Program-made: the position numbers and the translations under genes
Notes under the pieces: model-generated
Told to the model about the DNA's origin: nothing
Database searches by the model: none
The model's input: the letters and a program-made list of their open reading frames with translations, nothing else
Shown: piece by piece, positions 26,776-35,634 of the stretch
How the letters are laid out: the number at the start of each line of letters is the position of its first letter
Position numbering within the stretch: the stretch's first letter is position 1
NCBI RefSeq assembly: GCF_008274585.1
Contig: NZ_VTRT01000003.1
Location: 619,369-683,368 of the forward strand
Reading direction: 5' to 3'
Origin: Pedobacter sp. BS3
GTDB lineage: Bacteria; Bacteroidota; Bacteroidia; Sphingobacteriales; Sphingobacteriaceae
Length of the DNA stretch: 64,000 bases

Positions 26776-26787
26776 GATATATTGTTG

Positions 26788-27522
26788 TTAACCGGCATTC
26801 AGAATTTCGGCGATATGCAGCACTTTCACGTTGCTTTTCTCACGCCGCAGGATACCTTCCATGTGCATCAGGCACGACATATCCGCCCCGGTTATGTATT
26901 CGGCCCCATGCCGGATATGGTCGGCAACGCGGTCTTTGCCCATTTTTACCGAAACTGCTTCTTCGGCTACACAAAACGTTCCGCCAAAGCCGCAGCATTC
27001 ATCGGTACGGTCAAGTGGTACCAGTTCGATGCCTTCTACCATATTGAGCAACTGCAAGGGTTTGGAGAAAAACGGTTCGACTAATTCCGTCATCTGCGAA
27101 AGTTTTAAGCCCCGCTGACCATGGCAGCTTTGATGTACGCCAACTTTATGCGGAAACCTGGCCGGTAGCTTATCAACCTTTAGCACATCGGTGAGAAACT
27201 CGACCAGCTCATAAATGTGTGAACGTATGTGCTTAGCCTTTTCGGGATATTGGTGAGCATGCAAATGTTCTTTCACGTGCAATGTACAGCTGCCAGACGG
27301 CGCCACGATATAATCGAACGATGAAAAATTATCAACAAAAAGCTCATCGCATTTGCCGGTTAAATGTTCGTACCCTGAATTGGCCATCGGCTGACCGCAG
27401 CAGGTTTGATTTTCAGGATATACCACATTCACGCCCAGCTTTTCGAGCAGTTGCAGCGTGGCAATACCGGCATTAGGATAAAACTGGTCGACGTAGCAGG
27501 GTATAAATAAGCCAACGGTCAT
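26788..27522 (-). CDS. lutA: Lactate utilisation protein A (CCG domains)
   Basis: 244 residues with the two cysteine-rich CCG domains: CCGQPMANSGY near residue 42 and CCGFGGTFCVAEE near residue 175. This is the heterodisulfide-reductase-type fold that binds an iron-sulfur centre in LutA/YkgE. The start overlaps the stop of the upstream kinase gene by ATGA, so it is translationally coupled to rhamnose catabolism, consistent with lactate being the product of that pathway. Confidence 0.95.
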   Translation of the reverse strand: MTVGLFIPCYVDQFYPNAGIATLQLLEKLGVNVVYPENQTCCGQPMANSGYEHLTGKCDELFVDNFSSFDYIVAPSGSCTLHVKEHLHAHQYPEKAKHIRSHIYELVEFLTDVLKVDKLPARFPHKVGVHQSCHGQRGLKLSQMTELVEPFFSKPLQLLNMVEGIELVPLDRTDECCGFGGTFCVAEEAVSVKMGKDRVADHIRHGAEYITGADMSCLMHMEGILRREKSNVKVLHIAEILNAG

Positions 27523-28910
27523 AATGCTGCGTTATGAGTAACCGAATAGTATTTCAGCTCAATAATATCGTTTGGCAGGGGCTTGCTGTTCCAGTGGCGA
27601 TGTATGGCCAGCGCCGTGCCAATGGCGGTGGCCTGTGCCATAGAAGCGGCAAAAACTTCCATTTCGGGGAAAGCCGATGCCAGCAAATTCATATAAATGG
27701 CGTTTTTACTGAAGCCTCCGTCTACAAAAATGCGCCGAACCGGTGTATCTTTTAATACCAGTTGCGTGGAATAATATTGCTGTTCTATTAAATCCATAAT
27801 CAGTTGATGATACGCTTCGGTATCTGATGCGAAACCGGCCAAATCGCGTGTAGCAAAGATAGATTCTTTCAGCGGGCCACGATTTGCATTTTCATCAGCT
27901 ATTTTTGCATTTTTTTCCCGCAACGAGACGATCATCTCCGGATCAAACGGCATATTCCGGTAACGCACCGCATTCTGGTTAAAATGAGCCGCAATTCGTT
28001 TTACCTGCTGTTCATGCTCATAGCCGGCAAACAATCGCGAGGCTTTTACCGGCTTTCCCTGGTACTGCATGTAACATAAACAATCGTGATGCAACTCATC
28101 TTCTGTTAAAGGGGTATCGTTAAACGGGTTGAGGCTGATGCACCAGGTTCCGGTAGAAATGAGCACAAACGGCTCATGGAAATTAACGAGGTAAGGTATC
28201 AGGGCCGCCGAACTATCGTGCAAACCGACACCAACCGCATAGTTGTTTCCGGGAAAGGATGCGGGCATCACAGCGTCCGACGCACAAATGGGCGCCAGCT
28301 TATCAATAACACCTTCCCGCTTTACCCAATCGTGGTAATCATTCCGGGTAAAATCCCATAAATTAGTATGACAGCCGATGCTGGTGATGTCCGAACAAGG
28401 CGTTCCGGTTATCAGGTAGCTCAGGTATTGCGGCAAATGGAGCGCATACTTTATCTGCGCAAATAATTCGGGTTTCTGATGCTTTATGCGATACAGTTGC
28501 ATACCGGAATTAAGGCTTCCTAATACCGGTGAGGCAGTTTCTTTCGAAAATTTTTCTTTACCGCCATAGGTGTTGTAGAACTGTTCCAGTAAATCTTCCG
28601 GGTAGCTTTTCAGGTAGTTGTACAAGGGCGCAAGCGGCTTTCCATCTTCATCAATATACACCAGGCTTGCCCCGTAAGTGGAAAAGTTAATCGCCTTAAT
28701 CTCAAATTCGTTGCGCCGGAATACTTCTCGTAGCGAATCAAAAACCGAGAGACGAAGGCTTTCCAGGTTTTCGCAGGGATCGCCGTCTTCGTCGGTGGTT
28801 TCGGTAAAGCGGGCCGACTTTTCGTAAACGATTTTATAATTCTCGTCGAAAAGGAACAGCTTTTTATTGGTTTTCCCTACATCAAATATGGATATAACCG
28901 GAATCTTCAT
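27519..28910 (-). CDS. rhaB: FGGY-family kinase, probable rhamnulokinase
   Basis: 463-residue carbohydrate kinase of the FGGY fold (acetate-kinase/Hsp70-type ATPase). The first phosphate segment ISIFDVGKTNKKLFLFD, GLHDSSAALIPYL, VLISTGTWCISLNPF and the C-terminal IFVDGGFSKNAIYMNLLAS with adenosine contacts support this. Context between rhamnose isomerase and lutA assigns it to L-rhamnulose phosphorylation to rhamnulose-1-phosphate. The stop overlaps the lutA start by 4 bp. Confidence 0.88.
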   Translation of the reverse strand: MKIPVISIFDVGKTNKKLFLFDENYKIVYEKSARFTETTDEDGDPCENLESLRLSVFDSLREVFRRNEFEIKAINFSTYGASLVYIDEDGKPLAPLYNYLKSYPEDLLEQFYNTYGGKEKFSKETASPVLGSLNSGMQLYRIKHQKPELFAQIKYALHLPQYLSYLITGTPCSDITSIGCHTNLWDFTRNDYHDWVKREGVIDKLAPICASDAVMPASFPGNNYAVGVGLHDSSAALIPYLVNFHEPFVLISTGTWCISLNPFNDTPLTEDELHHDCLCYMQYQGKPVKASRLFAGYEHEQQVKRIAAHFNQNAVRYRNMPFDPEMIVSLREKNAKIADENANRGPLKESIFATRDLAGFASDTEAYHQLIMDLIEQQYYSTQLVLKDTPVRRIFVDGGFSKNAIYMNLLASAFPEMEVFAASMAQATAIGTALAIHRHWNSKPLPNDIIELKYYSVTHNAAL

Positions 28911-28914
28911 TTTT

Positions 28915-29028
28915 TATTATTAGATTTGAGATTTGAGACGTAAGATTTGAGATAAACTCTGCATCTAAAAATACATATATAAGACATCAGACAGTCTAAC
29001 ATCTGATATCTCATATCTAAAATCTTAT
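28915..29028. repeat. Word-repeat spacer rhaI-rhaB
   Basis: A spacer made of GATTTGAGAT-type words and their complements (ATCTCATATCTAAAATCTTA at the far end). It is a different word family from the other spacers in this operon. Confidence 0.55.
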
Positions 29029-30303
29029 TCACAATCCTGTGGCAACGGTTTTTGCACCGCGTTCGCTAATGAGCTTTTCCCTTACTTTAATTTCGCGGAA
29101 CAATTGAACCGGGTTTAAGGCTCCGCCTGCACGCAAACGGGCTTCGGCAACCAAAGCACGTGCATCGGTACGGAAAGCCTGCTGTAAAATTTCCTGCGCC
29201 CGCACCACGTCGTTTTGCTGCTGTGCTTCGGCCAGAGCTTTGCGATCTACCATCAGGGCCTGCGTATAAGCCAGCATAATGGCTTCTACCGATTGCAGCA
29301 AATCTTCTAACGGATCTTTTACGTTATGCGACGCGTCGATCATCCAGCCCAAACCGGTTGCATGATCCATGCCGCGGGCGTCCATACCTTCCACCAATTC
29401 GTTAAATATTAAAAATAGCTGATACGGCTTAATGCTGCCCGTTGTCAAGTCGTCATCGCCATACTTGGAATCGTTAAAATGGAAGCCGCCAAGCTTACCC
29501 TCCATCAGCAGCAGCGACACAATCTGCTCAATATTGGCGTTTGGCAGGTGATGCCCCAAATCGACCAGGGTATAAGCTTTTGGGCCTAATTTACTGGCGT
29601 ACAGGTATGATTGCCCCCAGTCACCAACCGTGGTTGAATAAAAGTTAGGCTCAAAGGCTTTGTACTCCACAAACATTTTCCAGTTGTCCGGCAGAGCCGC
29701 GTATACTTCCTGCAAACTTTCGAGGGTGTTCTGAAACGCTTTACGGAAATTCAGTTGTCCGGGGAAACAGGAGCCATCGGCCAGCCAAACGGTTAATGAT
29801 TCTGACCCTAACTCGATACCATGTTTTATTACCTCGATATTATGCTCGACGGCTTGTTTACGAACCGCCTTATCCACATGCTGCATGGAGCCGAATTTAT
29901 AGCTCAACGCCTGCCCGGGCTGATCCTGGAACGTGTTGGAGTTCATGGCATCAAATTTCAGCTCATGCTGTGCGGCCAGCGCCTTGATGGCCGAAGCGTC
30001 TTTGGGAATATCCCAGGGAATATGCAGCGATATGGCTCCGCTTGAACGGTTCAGCCTGTGAAGCAAGCCGATATCTTCTATCTTTTCTTCCAGGTTACGG
30101 GGCTCTCCCCCACCCGAAAAACGCCCGAAACGGGTTCCGCCGGTTCCTAATGCCCAGCTGGGTATAGCTATCTGGAACTTAACCAGTTTGCTGATAATTT
30201 CTTCGGCATTGGCCACTTCTGAACGTATAAACGATAAACGCTGTTCGTGCTTTGATTGCAGCCCGCTATTGTGCTGATCTATCTGATATTTTTCTACTTG
30301 CAT
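29029..30303 (-). CDS. rhaI: L-rhamnose isomerase (Pseudomonas stutzeri type)
   Basis: 424-residue TIM-barrel sugar isomerase converting L-rhamnose to L-rhamnulose. Segments supporting metal and substrate binding are VWLADGSCFPGQ, MFVEYKAFEPNFYSTTVGDWG (landmark), LVDLGHHLPNANIEQ and GGFHFNDSKYGDDDLTTG (His-Asn-Asp metal site). This is the RhaI subtype used where the fused RhaD aldolase/dehydrogenase occurs, exactly as here. Flanking spacers of 118 bp and 114 bp are filled with word repeats. Confidence 0.92.
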   Translation of the reverse strand: MQVEKYQIDQHNSGLQSKHEQRLSFIRSEVANAEEIISKLVKFQIAIPSWALGTGGTRFGRFSGGGEPRNLEEKIEDIGLLHRLNRSSGAISLHIPWDIPKDASAIKALAAQHELKFDAMNSNTFQDQPGQALSYKFGSMQHVDKAVRKQAVEHNIEVIKHGIELGSESLTVWLADGSCFPGQLNFRKAFQNTLESLQEVYAALPDNWKMFVEYKAFEPNFYSTTVGDWGQSYLYASKLGPKAYTLVDLGHHLPNANIEQIVSLLLMEGKLGGFHFNDSKYGDDDLTTGSIKPYQLFLIFNELVEGMDARGMDHATGLGWMIDASHNVKDPLEDLLQSVEAIMLAYTQALMVDRKALAEAQQQNDVVRAQEILQQAFRTDARALVAEARLRAGGALNPVQLFREIKVREKLISERGAKTVATGL

Positions 30304-30417
30304 ATCTTAAAGTTATAAGTTGTAGGTTATACGTTATAAGTGCCTGACTAAATACTATTTTTAAGTTGTACGTTATAGGTTTTACGTTATAAGTATCTAA
30401 ACTACTAATTCCTGTTC
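30304..30417. repeat. Word-repeat spacer rhaD-rhaI
   Basis: A spacer built from repeats of ACGTTATAAGT and GTTGTAGGTTATA. At least three copies of ACGTTATA occur within 100 bp. Confidence 0.55.
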
Positions 30418-32538
30418 TTATCGCGTAAACGCCATGGCTACGCCGCCATCCACGTTGATAATATTACCGGTAGATTTATTGAGCAAACCTCCTGTCAACG
30501 CGAAACATGCGTTAGCTATATCTTCCGGCAGGATGATCTCGTTCAGCAAGGTACGTTTGGCATAGTATGCGGGCAACTCTTCAACGGTAATGCCGTAGGC
30601 TTTGGCACGGCCTTCGGCCCAGCCACCGGCCCAGATGTTTGAATCGGCAATAACCGCATCCGGATTAACGGTATTTACCCGTATTTTATCGCTACCCAGC
30701 TCGGCTGCCAGCAAACGCGACAAATGTGCCTGAGCCGCTTTCGCGGAACCATACCCGGCATTATTCGGCCCGGCAACGATGGAGTTTTTGGAAACGATGT
30801 TGACAATATCACCACCGAGCTCCTGCTTGCGCAATACTTCTACTCCTGCCTTCGACACCATGAACTGACCTTTCACCAGGATATCGTACAGCTTATCCCA
30901 ATCGGCAGTAGTATGGTCGGTGATGGGTTTGGAAATGCTGATACCGGCATTATTGACAATAATATCAATTCCGCCAAAAGCAAGCGCCGCGTCGGCAAAT
31001 GCCTGCCGAATGGTGGCTTCGTTGGTTACATCCAGTATTACAGCGGCGGCCGTATCTTTCCCGAACTGTTTTTTAAACTCTTCGATGGCCGTATCTAAAC
31101 GCTCCTGGTTAATATCGTTAATAATTACACAGGCGCCTTCCTGGGCAAATTTTTTAGCGATGGCCTTGCCGATTCCGCCGGCGCTGCCGGTTACCAGCGC
31201 AATTTTCCCCGAAAGGGCTTTGGGCTTTGGCATGCGCTGCAATTTGGCTTCTTCAAGCAGCCAGTATTCTATATCAAACGCTTCCTGGCGGGGTAGCGAG
31301 GTATACTCGGACACCGCTTCGGCGCCTTTCATTACGTTGATGGCATTGGTATAAAATTCGGCAGCCACCCGTGCGGTTTGCTTGTCTTTTGAGAAGGAGA
31401 ACATGCCTACTCCCGGATACAAGATGATGACCGGGTTACGGTCGCGGATGGCCGGACTGTTGGGATGCTTGCAGGTTTCGTAATAATCGCTGTACATCTT
31501 GCGATAAGCATCAAAAGCGGGCTGCAAACGCTCTTTCAGGGCTTTAACATCCGATAAATCTTCATCAGGTTTTAGATCAAGCACCAGCGGACTGATCTTT
31601 GTACGCAGAAAATGGTCGGGACAGCTTGTACCCATAGGCGCTAAGCGGCCGAGATCGTTTGAATTGATAAATTCAAGCACCCGGCTATCGTCTGTAAAAT
31701 GCCCGATCATGTGGCGCTCGCTGGAACAAAAACCGCGGAGAACCGGGGCCAATGCGGCAGCCTGCTTTTTACGATCGGCTTCTGCGAGACTTTGGATTTT
31801 CTGCCCGCCAAATACCGGACCTTTCTTGCCATAGTTTTGTTCCAGGTATTCGGCGCAGGTTTCTATTACTTCCAGCGTGTTTACATAGCTTTCGTAAGCG
31901 GTATCGCCCCAGGTAAATAAACCGTGCGAACCAAGCATGATGCCCCGTATTCCGGGATTTTCATCGAGACATTGTTTCAGCTTCAGCCCCAGGTCAAAAC
32001 CGGGACGCTGCCATTCTACCCAGCCAATTTTACCGTTAAACAATTCCTGCGTAATTTTTTTGCCGTCTTTAGCTGCAGCAATGGCAATAGCGGCATCGGG
32101 ATGCAGGTGATCGATATGCTTAAACGGCAAAAATCCGTGCAGCGGCGTATCGATAGACGGTGCTTTGGATGCCAGATCGTAAATACAATGATTAAACAGC
32201 TCGACCATTTCATCCTCATACGCTATTCCGCGATAAACGTTTTGAAGACTGCGCAAGCGGTCAACATACAATGCAGCCAAACCGCTGCGGGTTAACGTAC
32301 CGATATCGCCACCGGAACCTTTAATCCACATTACTTCGGTTTCTTCTTCCGTAAGGGGATCTTTCGCCATCGCCTTACAGGAGGTATTTCCTCCGCCATA
32401 GTTGGTCAGGCGTAAATCGGCGCCTAACAGGTTAGACCGGTATATCAGCAGGGCAACCTCATCGCCGGCAAGCTTAGCGGCTTCGGCCTCGTCCCATAAA
32501 TAGCTTACATGCTTAAATCGTGTGGTTTCAACAGACAT
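30418..32538 (-). CDS. rhaD: Bifunctional rhamnulose-1-phosphate aldolase / short-chain dehydrogenase
   Basis: 706-residue fusion. Residues about 1-420 are a class II aldolase-type domain (LRLTNYGGGNTSCK, GIMLGSHGLFTWGD, DTPLHGFLPF) that splits rhamnulose-1-phosphate into DHAP and L-lactaldehyde. Residues about 430-706 form a Rossmann SDR with cofactor motif TGSAGGIGKAIA, VNNAGIS and catalytic YGSAKAA, which oxidises lactaldehyde to L-lactate. The fusion passes the aldehyde directly to its oxidant. Lactate is then the substrate of the LutABC genes encoded further along the same strand. Confidence 0.94.
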   Translation of the reverse strand: MSVETTRFKHVSYLWDEAEAAKLAGDEVALLIYRSNLLGADLRLTNYGGGNTSCKAMAKDPLTEEETEVMWIKGSGGDIGTLTRSGLAALYVDRLRSLQNVYRGIAYEDEMVELFNHCIYDLASKAPSIDTPLHGFLPFKHIDHLHPDAAIAIAAAKDGKKITQELFNGKIGWVEWQRPGFDLGLKLKQCLDENPGIRGIMLGSHGLFTWGDTAYESYVNTLEVIETCAEYLEQNYGKKGPVFGGQKIQSLAEADRKKQAAALAPVLRGFCSSERHMIGHFTDDSRVLEFINSNDLGRLAPMGTSCPDHFLRTKISPLVLDLKPDEDLSDVKALKERLQPAFDAYRKMYSDYYETCKHPNSPAIRDRNPVIILYPGVGMFSFSKDKQTARVAAEFYTNAINVMKGAEAVSEYTSLPRQEAFDIEYWLLEEAKLQRMPKPKALSGKIALVTGSAGGIGKAIAKKFAQEGACVIINDINQERLDTAIEEFKKQFGKDTAAAVILDVTNEATIRQAFADAALAFGGIDIIVNNAGISISKPITDHTTADWDKLYDILVKGQFMVSKAGVEVLRKQELGGDIVNIVSKNSIVAGPNNAGYGSAKAAQAHLSRLLAAELGSDKIRVNTVNPDAVIADSNIWAGGWAEGRAKAYGITVEELPAYYAKRTLLNEIILPEDIANACFALTGGLLNKSTGNIINVDGGVAMAFTR

Positions 32539-32690
32539 CTTGTATAAAGTAAAAAGTTAAAAGTCAAAAATTAAAGGTTAAAAGTTGAGCAAAGTGACAG
32601 CCTAACTGTTTGTAATTAAAACTCAAAAACCAGTACTAGCTTCTTCGCTGTTCGTCAATCGTCATTCGTAAATCGTAAATCACAATGGTA
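32539..32690. other. Word-repeat spacer rhaT-rhaD
   Basis: 152 bases with no gene. 32545-32590 consists of TTAAAAGTC/TTAAAGGTTAAAAGT words; 32577-32600 resembles the dispersed phrase at 21470. Further on, TCGTCAATCGTCATTCGTAAATCGTAAATC is a third short-word tract (about 32650-32680). Confidence 0.5.
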
Positions 32691-33743
32691 TTATTTAATT
32701 GAGTTTCCATAACCTACCAGTATTACCGATAAAATGATAACCAGTATACCTGCTACTACGGTTAAATATGTTTTTTTGCGTACACCGCTCCATTCCTTTA
32801 ACACCAATCCCCATACATTGGCTATCAGGATGATAAAGGCCATGTGCAATATCCACGAGCTGGCGCCGTTGCCCAGTTTACTTTCGCCCATGCCATAGAA
32901 AAAGAATTGCAGGAACCAGGTTGTTCCGGCCAGCGCCGAAAAAATATAATTACGCAGCAGCGGAGTTTGCTTATTGGTATAATCGCCAAAGGTTTTGTTG
33001 CTGGCATTAAGTATCATACACCAGATAAAGTTGGTGGTCAAGCCGCCCCAAAGCAGCACCACATAGATCACATTGCTTTGAAACAGGGGATTGATACCGC
33101 TTTTTACGGCCAATTCTGACATGGGTTTGCCTGCCTCGATACCGAAATTAAAACAGGCGCTCAGCACACCGGAAACAATAGCTACTACTAATCCTTTAAC
33201 AATGTCATAGTCTTTGTTGGCTTCGCCGGTGTCTTTTGCCAGGTCTTTTTCTTTCATCATGCCGGCCTTACCGCAAATAATAATGCCGAGTATGCACACG
33301 GCAACACCCAGCAGCACCATTTGTCCCCAATGGCTGTTTACTATCATGGTAATGGTATCTTTTCCCGGCTGGGGATAGATATCGTAATAAACAGACGGTA
33401 TCAGCGCTCCAAAAACAGAGCATAAACCGAGAATAATAGAACTGCCGAGCGAAACGCCCAAATACCTGACACCAAGGCCATAAGTTAGTCCTCCAATACC
33501 CCAGAGCACGCCCATAAAATAAGTCCATCCTAATACAGAGGCGCTGGTTTGACGAATAAGATCGGCAAAACCGGGAATGGTGAGCCAGGCCGCCAATGGT
33601 GGAACGATCAGCCAGGAGAAAAGGCCGCCAACAATCCAGTAGCTTTCCCAGGCCCATCCTTTTACCTTTTTGTAAGGTATGTAAAAGCTTCCGGAGGCAA
33701 ACCCACCGATAAAGTGAAAAATAACACCTAAAATTACCTGCAT
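32691..33743 (-). CDS. rhaT: L-rhamnose/H+ symporter RhaT
   Basis: Inner-membrane importer of 350 residues with about ten spans. Landmarks are FHFIGGFASGSFYIPYKKVKGW (region 7-28), WESYWIVGGLFSW, and GVRYLGVSLGSSIILGL. The start at 33743 (MQVILGVIFHFIGG) is chosen because the longer frame to 33800 reads through the promoter region. It is the first gene of the rha/lut series. It is driven by the TATTTTTG box at 33767-33774, with a paired operator-like repeat just upstream. Confidence 0.93.
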   Translation of the reverse strand: MQVILGVIFHFIGGFASGSFYIPYKKVKGWAWESYWIVGGLFSWLIVPPLAAWLTIPGFADLIRQTSASVLGWTYFMGVLWGIGGLTYGLGVRYLGVSLGSSIILGLCSVFGALIPSVYYDIYPQPGKDTITMIVNSHWGQMVLLGVAVCILGIIICGKAGMMKEKDLAKDTGEANKDYDIVKGLVVAIVSGVLSACFNFGIEAGKPMSELAVKSGINPLFQSNVIYVVLLWGGLTTNFIWCMILNASNKTFGDYTNKQTPLLRNYIFSALAGTTWFLQFFFYGMGESKLGNGASSWILHMAFIILIANVWGLVLKEWSGVRKKTYLTVVAGILVIILSVILVGYGNSIK

Positions 33744-33766
33744 ACGTTTAATTGGTTTTAATGGGG

Positions 33767-33774
33767 CAAAAATA
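33767..33774 (-). promoter_or_regulatory. -7 box of the rhamnose operon
   Basis: TATTTTTG on the minus strand matches TAnnTTTG, 24 bp before the rhaT ATG. No good TTG is found at the -33 position, which suggests dependence on an activator. Confidence 0.5.
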
Positions 33775-33793
33775 GATAACTGCTTGCATCCGG

Positions 33794-33811
33794 CTGTCAT
33801 GTACTGTCATG
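33794..33811 (-). promoter_or_regulatory. Operator-like direct repeat upstream of rhaT
   Basis: CATGACAG-TA-CATGACAG on the minus strand: two identical 8-mers with a 10-bp period, one helical turn. They sit where the missing -33 element would be. It is a candidate site for the GntR-type regulator. Confidence 0.5.
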
Positions 33812-34232
33812 GTTAGTTGTTAGTTGTTAGTATTAGCCGGAGGCTTAAAAGTAGGAGAACGAAGCTGGAGCTTCGCTCTATCGGGCGAACGAAGCTGGAG
33901 CTTTGCCCTATCGGGATTGCTTATGTAAACTAATTTTTACAAAAGCGTGCTTTTTAAAAGTAAGACAGGGCCAGCGCATCTACTATCCTTATTGAGACAA
34001 ATAAATTAAAATCACATCTATACTATGCCGAAGGCCCTATTGTGTTGGTATAGCTGTATATAAAAACGATGTTTCTATCCGCCGGTAACCGGGCAAGTTG
34101 GGGCCTAAATTTTTGATGCGTTTGCCATTGCAAGTAAGATTTGAAATTTCCAGTTCTGATAAATTGGAATATTTTTGTTAGTAAGAAGCGTAGTAATTGT
34201 GCTTATTAACAAGGCACTTAATTTTTCAACTT
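33812..34232. other. Intergenic region between divergent rhaT and antiporter
   Basis: About 420 bases without a gene. It holds a GTTAGTT word tract (33812-33834), a double REP-like palindrome (33857-33908) and, near the antiporter, TATTTTTG at 34170-34177 as a possible -7 box. Confidence 0.55.
33857..33908. repeat. REP-like GAACGAAGCTGGAGC element, tandem pair
   Basis: Two direct copies, 33857-33878 and 33887-33908, with a 30-bp period. GAACGAAGCT pairs with AGCTTCGCTC in each. Flanking text (AGCCGGAGGCTTAAAAGT before, CTATCGGG after) is shared with copies at 35473 and 43173. Confidence 0.7.
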
Positions 34233-35423
34233 ATGACCGTAGGCATTATTCTGACACTTTGTGCACTTGTTTTATTAGCATATATATTTGACTTTACATC
34301 ATCAAAAACCAAAATTCCATCGGTAATTTTATTGCTGGCCTTAGGGTACCTGGTGAAACAGCTTTGTATTTTATTTGATGTTAACCTGCCCGATCTTCAG
34401 GGGGTTTTACCTATTCTGGGCACTATCGGACTTGTGCTGATCGTTCTGGAAGGTTCATTAGAGCTGGAACTGGATAAGGGCAAGCTCCCGCTGATCGGAA
34501 AATCGGTTATTGTAGCTTGTATCCCGATAATGATCATGGCCTTCGGGCTGGCTTTTGCATTACATTATGCCAGTGGTTATGATTTTAAATCCTGCCTGGC
34601 CAGTGCCATACCCCTATGTATCATCAGCAGTTCAATAGCCATACCCAGCGTAAGAAATTACGCTCCTGCCGACCGGGAGTTTGTTGTTTACGAGAGCAGC
34701 ATATCGGATATTATCGGGGTGATATTTTTCAATTTCGTGGTATTGCATACCAACTTCGGCGCTATGGCTTTTGGCTCGTTCTTCCTGCAACTCTGTGTAA
34801 TTATCGTGGTTTCGTTTGTTGCTACGGGTGCACTTTCTTTTTTACTTAGCCGCATAGATCATCACATTAAATTTGTGCCTATCATATCGCTGGTGATATT
34901 GATTCACGAGGTTTCAAAGATATTTAACCTGCCATCGCTGGTATTTATCCTGGTGCTGGGATTGTTTCTGAACAACCTGAATCGTATCAGGCACATTCAC
35001 TGGATACAAAAGCTGAATCCGCGATTGCTGCGCCGCGAAATTCATAAGTTTAAGGAGATAACCATCGAAGCTACCTTTTTGGTGCGGGCGTTGTTTTTCC
35101 TGCTGTTTGGCTATGTTATTGAAACCCGCGAACTGATCAGCACCTCCACGCTGATATGGTCTGTAAGCATTACTGCCAGCATTTATGTGCTGCGGATAAT
35201 TGTCCTGAAACTATCGGGCATAAAGCTGAACCCGTTGGTTTTTGTGGCTCCCCGCGGATTAATTACTATTCTGCTTTTTCTTTCGGTAAGCCCCAATTTA
35301 CGTGTTCCGCTGATAGACCGCTCGCTGCTGATACAGATCATCATTATGACGGCCCTTGTGATGATGATCGGTTCGATGATGGCGAAAAAGGCTGTTGCTG
35401 TACAAGAGGAAGTAGTTGGTTAG
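34233..35423 (+). CDS. Cation/proton antiporter (CPA1-like)
   Basis: Integral membrane protein of 396 residues with about 12 hydrophobic spans (VGIILTLCALVLLAYIF at the N-terminus, VFVAPRGLITILLFLSVSP near the C-terminus). It has no C-terminal RCK/TrkA domain. The fold and length fit monovalent cation:proton antiporters exporting Na+ or K+ in exchange for H+. The ATG at 34233 is preferred over an upstream TTG at 34197 because the membrane homology begins there. A REP-like element follows directly after the gene. Confidence 0.82.
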   Translation: MTVGIILTLCALVLLAYIFDFTSSKTKIPSVILLLALGYLVKQLCILFDVNLPDLQGVLPILGTIGLVLIVLEGSLELELDKGKLPLIGKSVIVACIPIMIMAFGLAFALHYASGYDFKSCLASAIPLCIISSSIAIPSVRNYAPADREFVVYESSISDIIGVIFFNFVVLHTNFGAMAFGSFFLQLCVIIVVSFVATGALSFLLSRIDHHIKFVPIISLVILIHEVSKIFNLPSLVFILVLGLFLNNLNRIRHIHWIQKLNPRLLRREIHKFKEITIEATFLVRALFFLLFGYVIETRELISTSTLIWSVSITASIYVLRIIVLKLSGIKLNPLVFVAPRGLITILLFLSVSPNLRVPLIDRSLLIQIIIMTALVMMIGSMMAKKAVAVQEEVVG

Positions 35424-35472
35424 TTGTTAGTTGTTTGGTTGATTAGTGATTAGTGATTAGTTTGTTATTAGT

Positions 35473-35520
35473 AGCCGGAGGCTTAAAAGTTTCTGAACGA
35501 AGCTGGAGCTTCGCTCTGTC
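35473..35520. repeat. REP-like element after antiporter gene
   Basis: The AGCCGGAGGCTTAAAAGT block followed by the palindrome GAACGAAGCTGGAGCTTCGCTC without its last base pair region (35495-35516). It is almost identical to 43173-43220. A GATTAGTGATTAGT word tract precedes it. Confidence 0.65.
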
Positions 35521-35610
35521 ATTTTTGTGAGTAGCGCTTACCTTTCAGGAGGTGCAAATGGCTGATTTCATATACAATCATTTTCTATTTATAATCAGTC
35601 CAAATAAACT

Positions 35611-35618
35611 TATATTTG
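35611..35618 (+). promoter_or_regulatory. -7 box of the sigma factor gene
   Basis: TATATTTG matches TAnnTTTG, 16 bp before the TTG start codon of the ECF sigma gene. Confidence 0.5.
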
Positions 35619-35634
35619 CCGAAACTTTTAAAAA

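Noticed and set aside
32641..32690. Riboswitch or leader RNA in the rha operon spacer
   Set aside because: Only short-word repeats are visible; no conserved riboswitch core is recognised.
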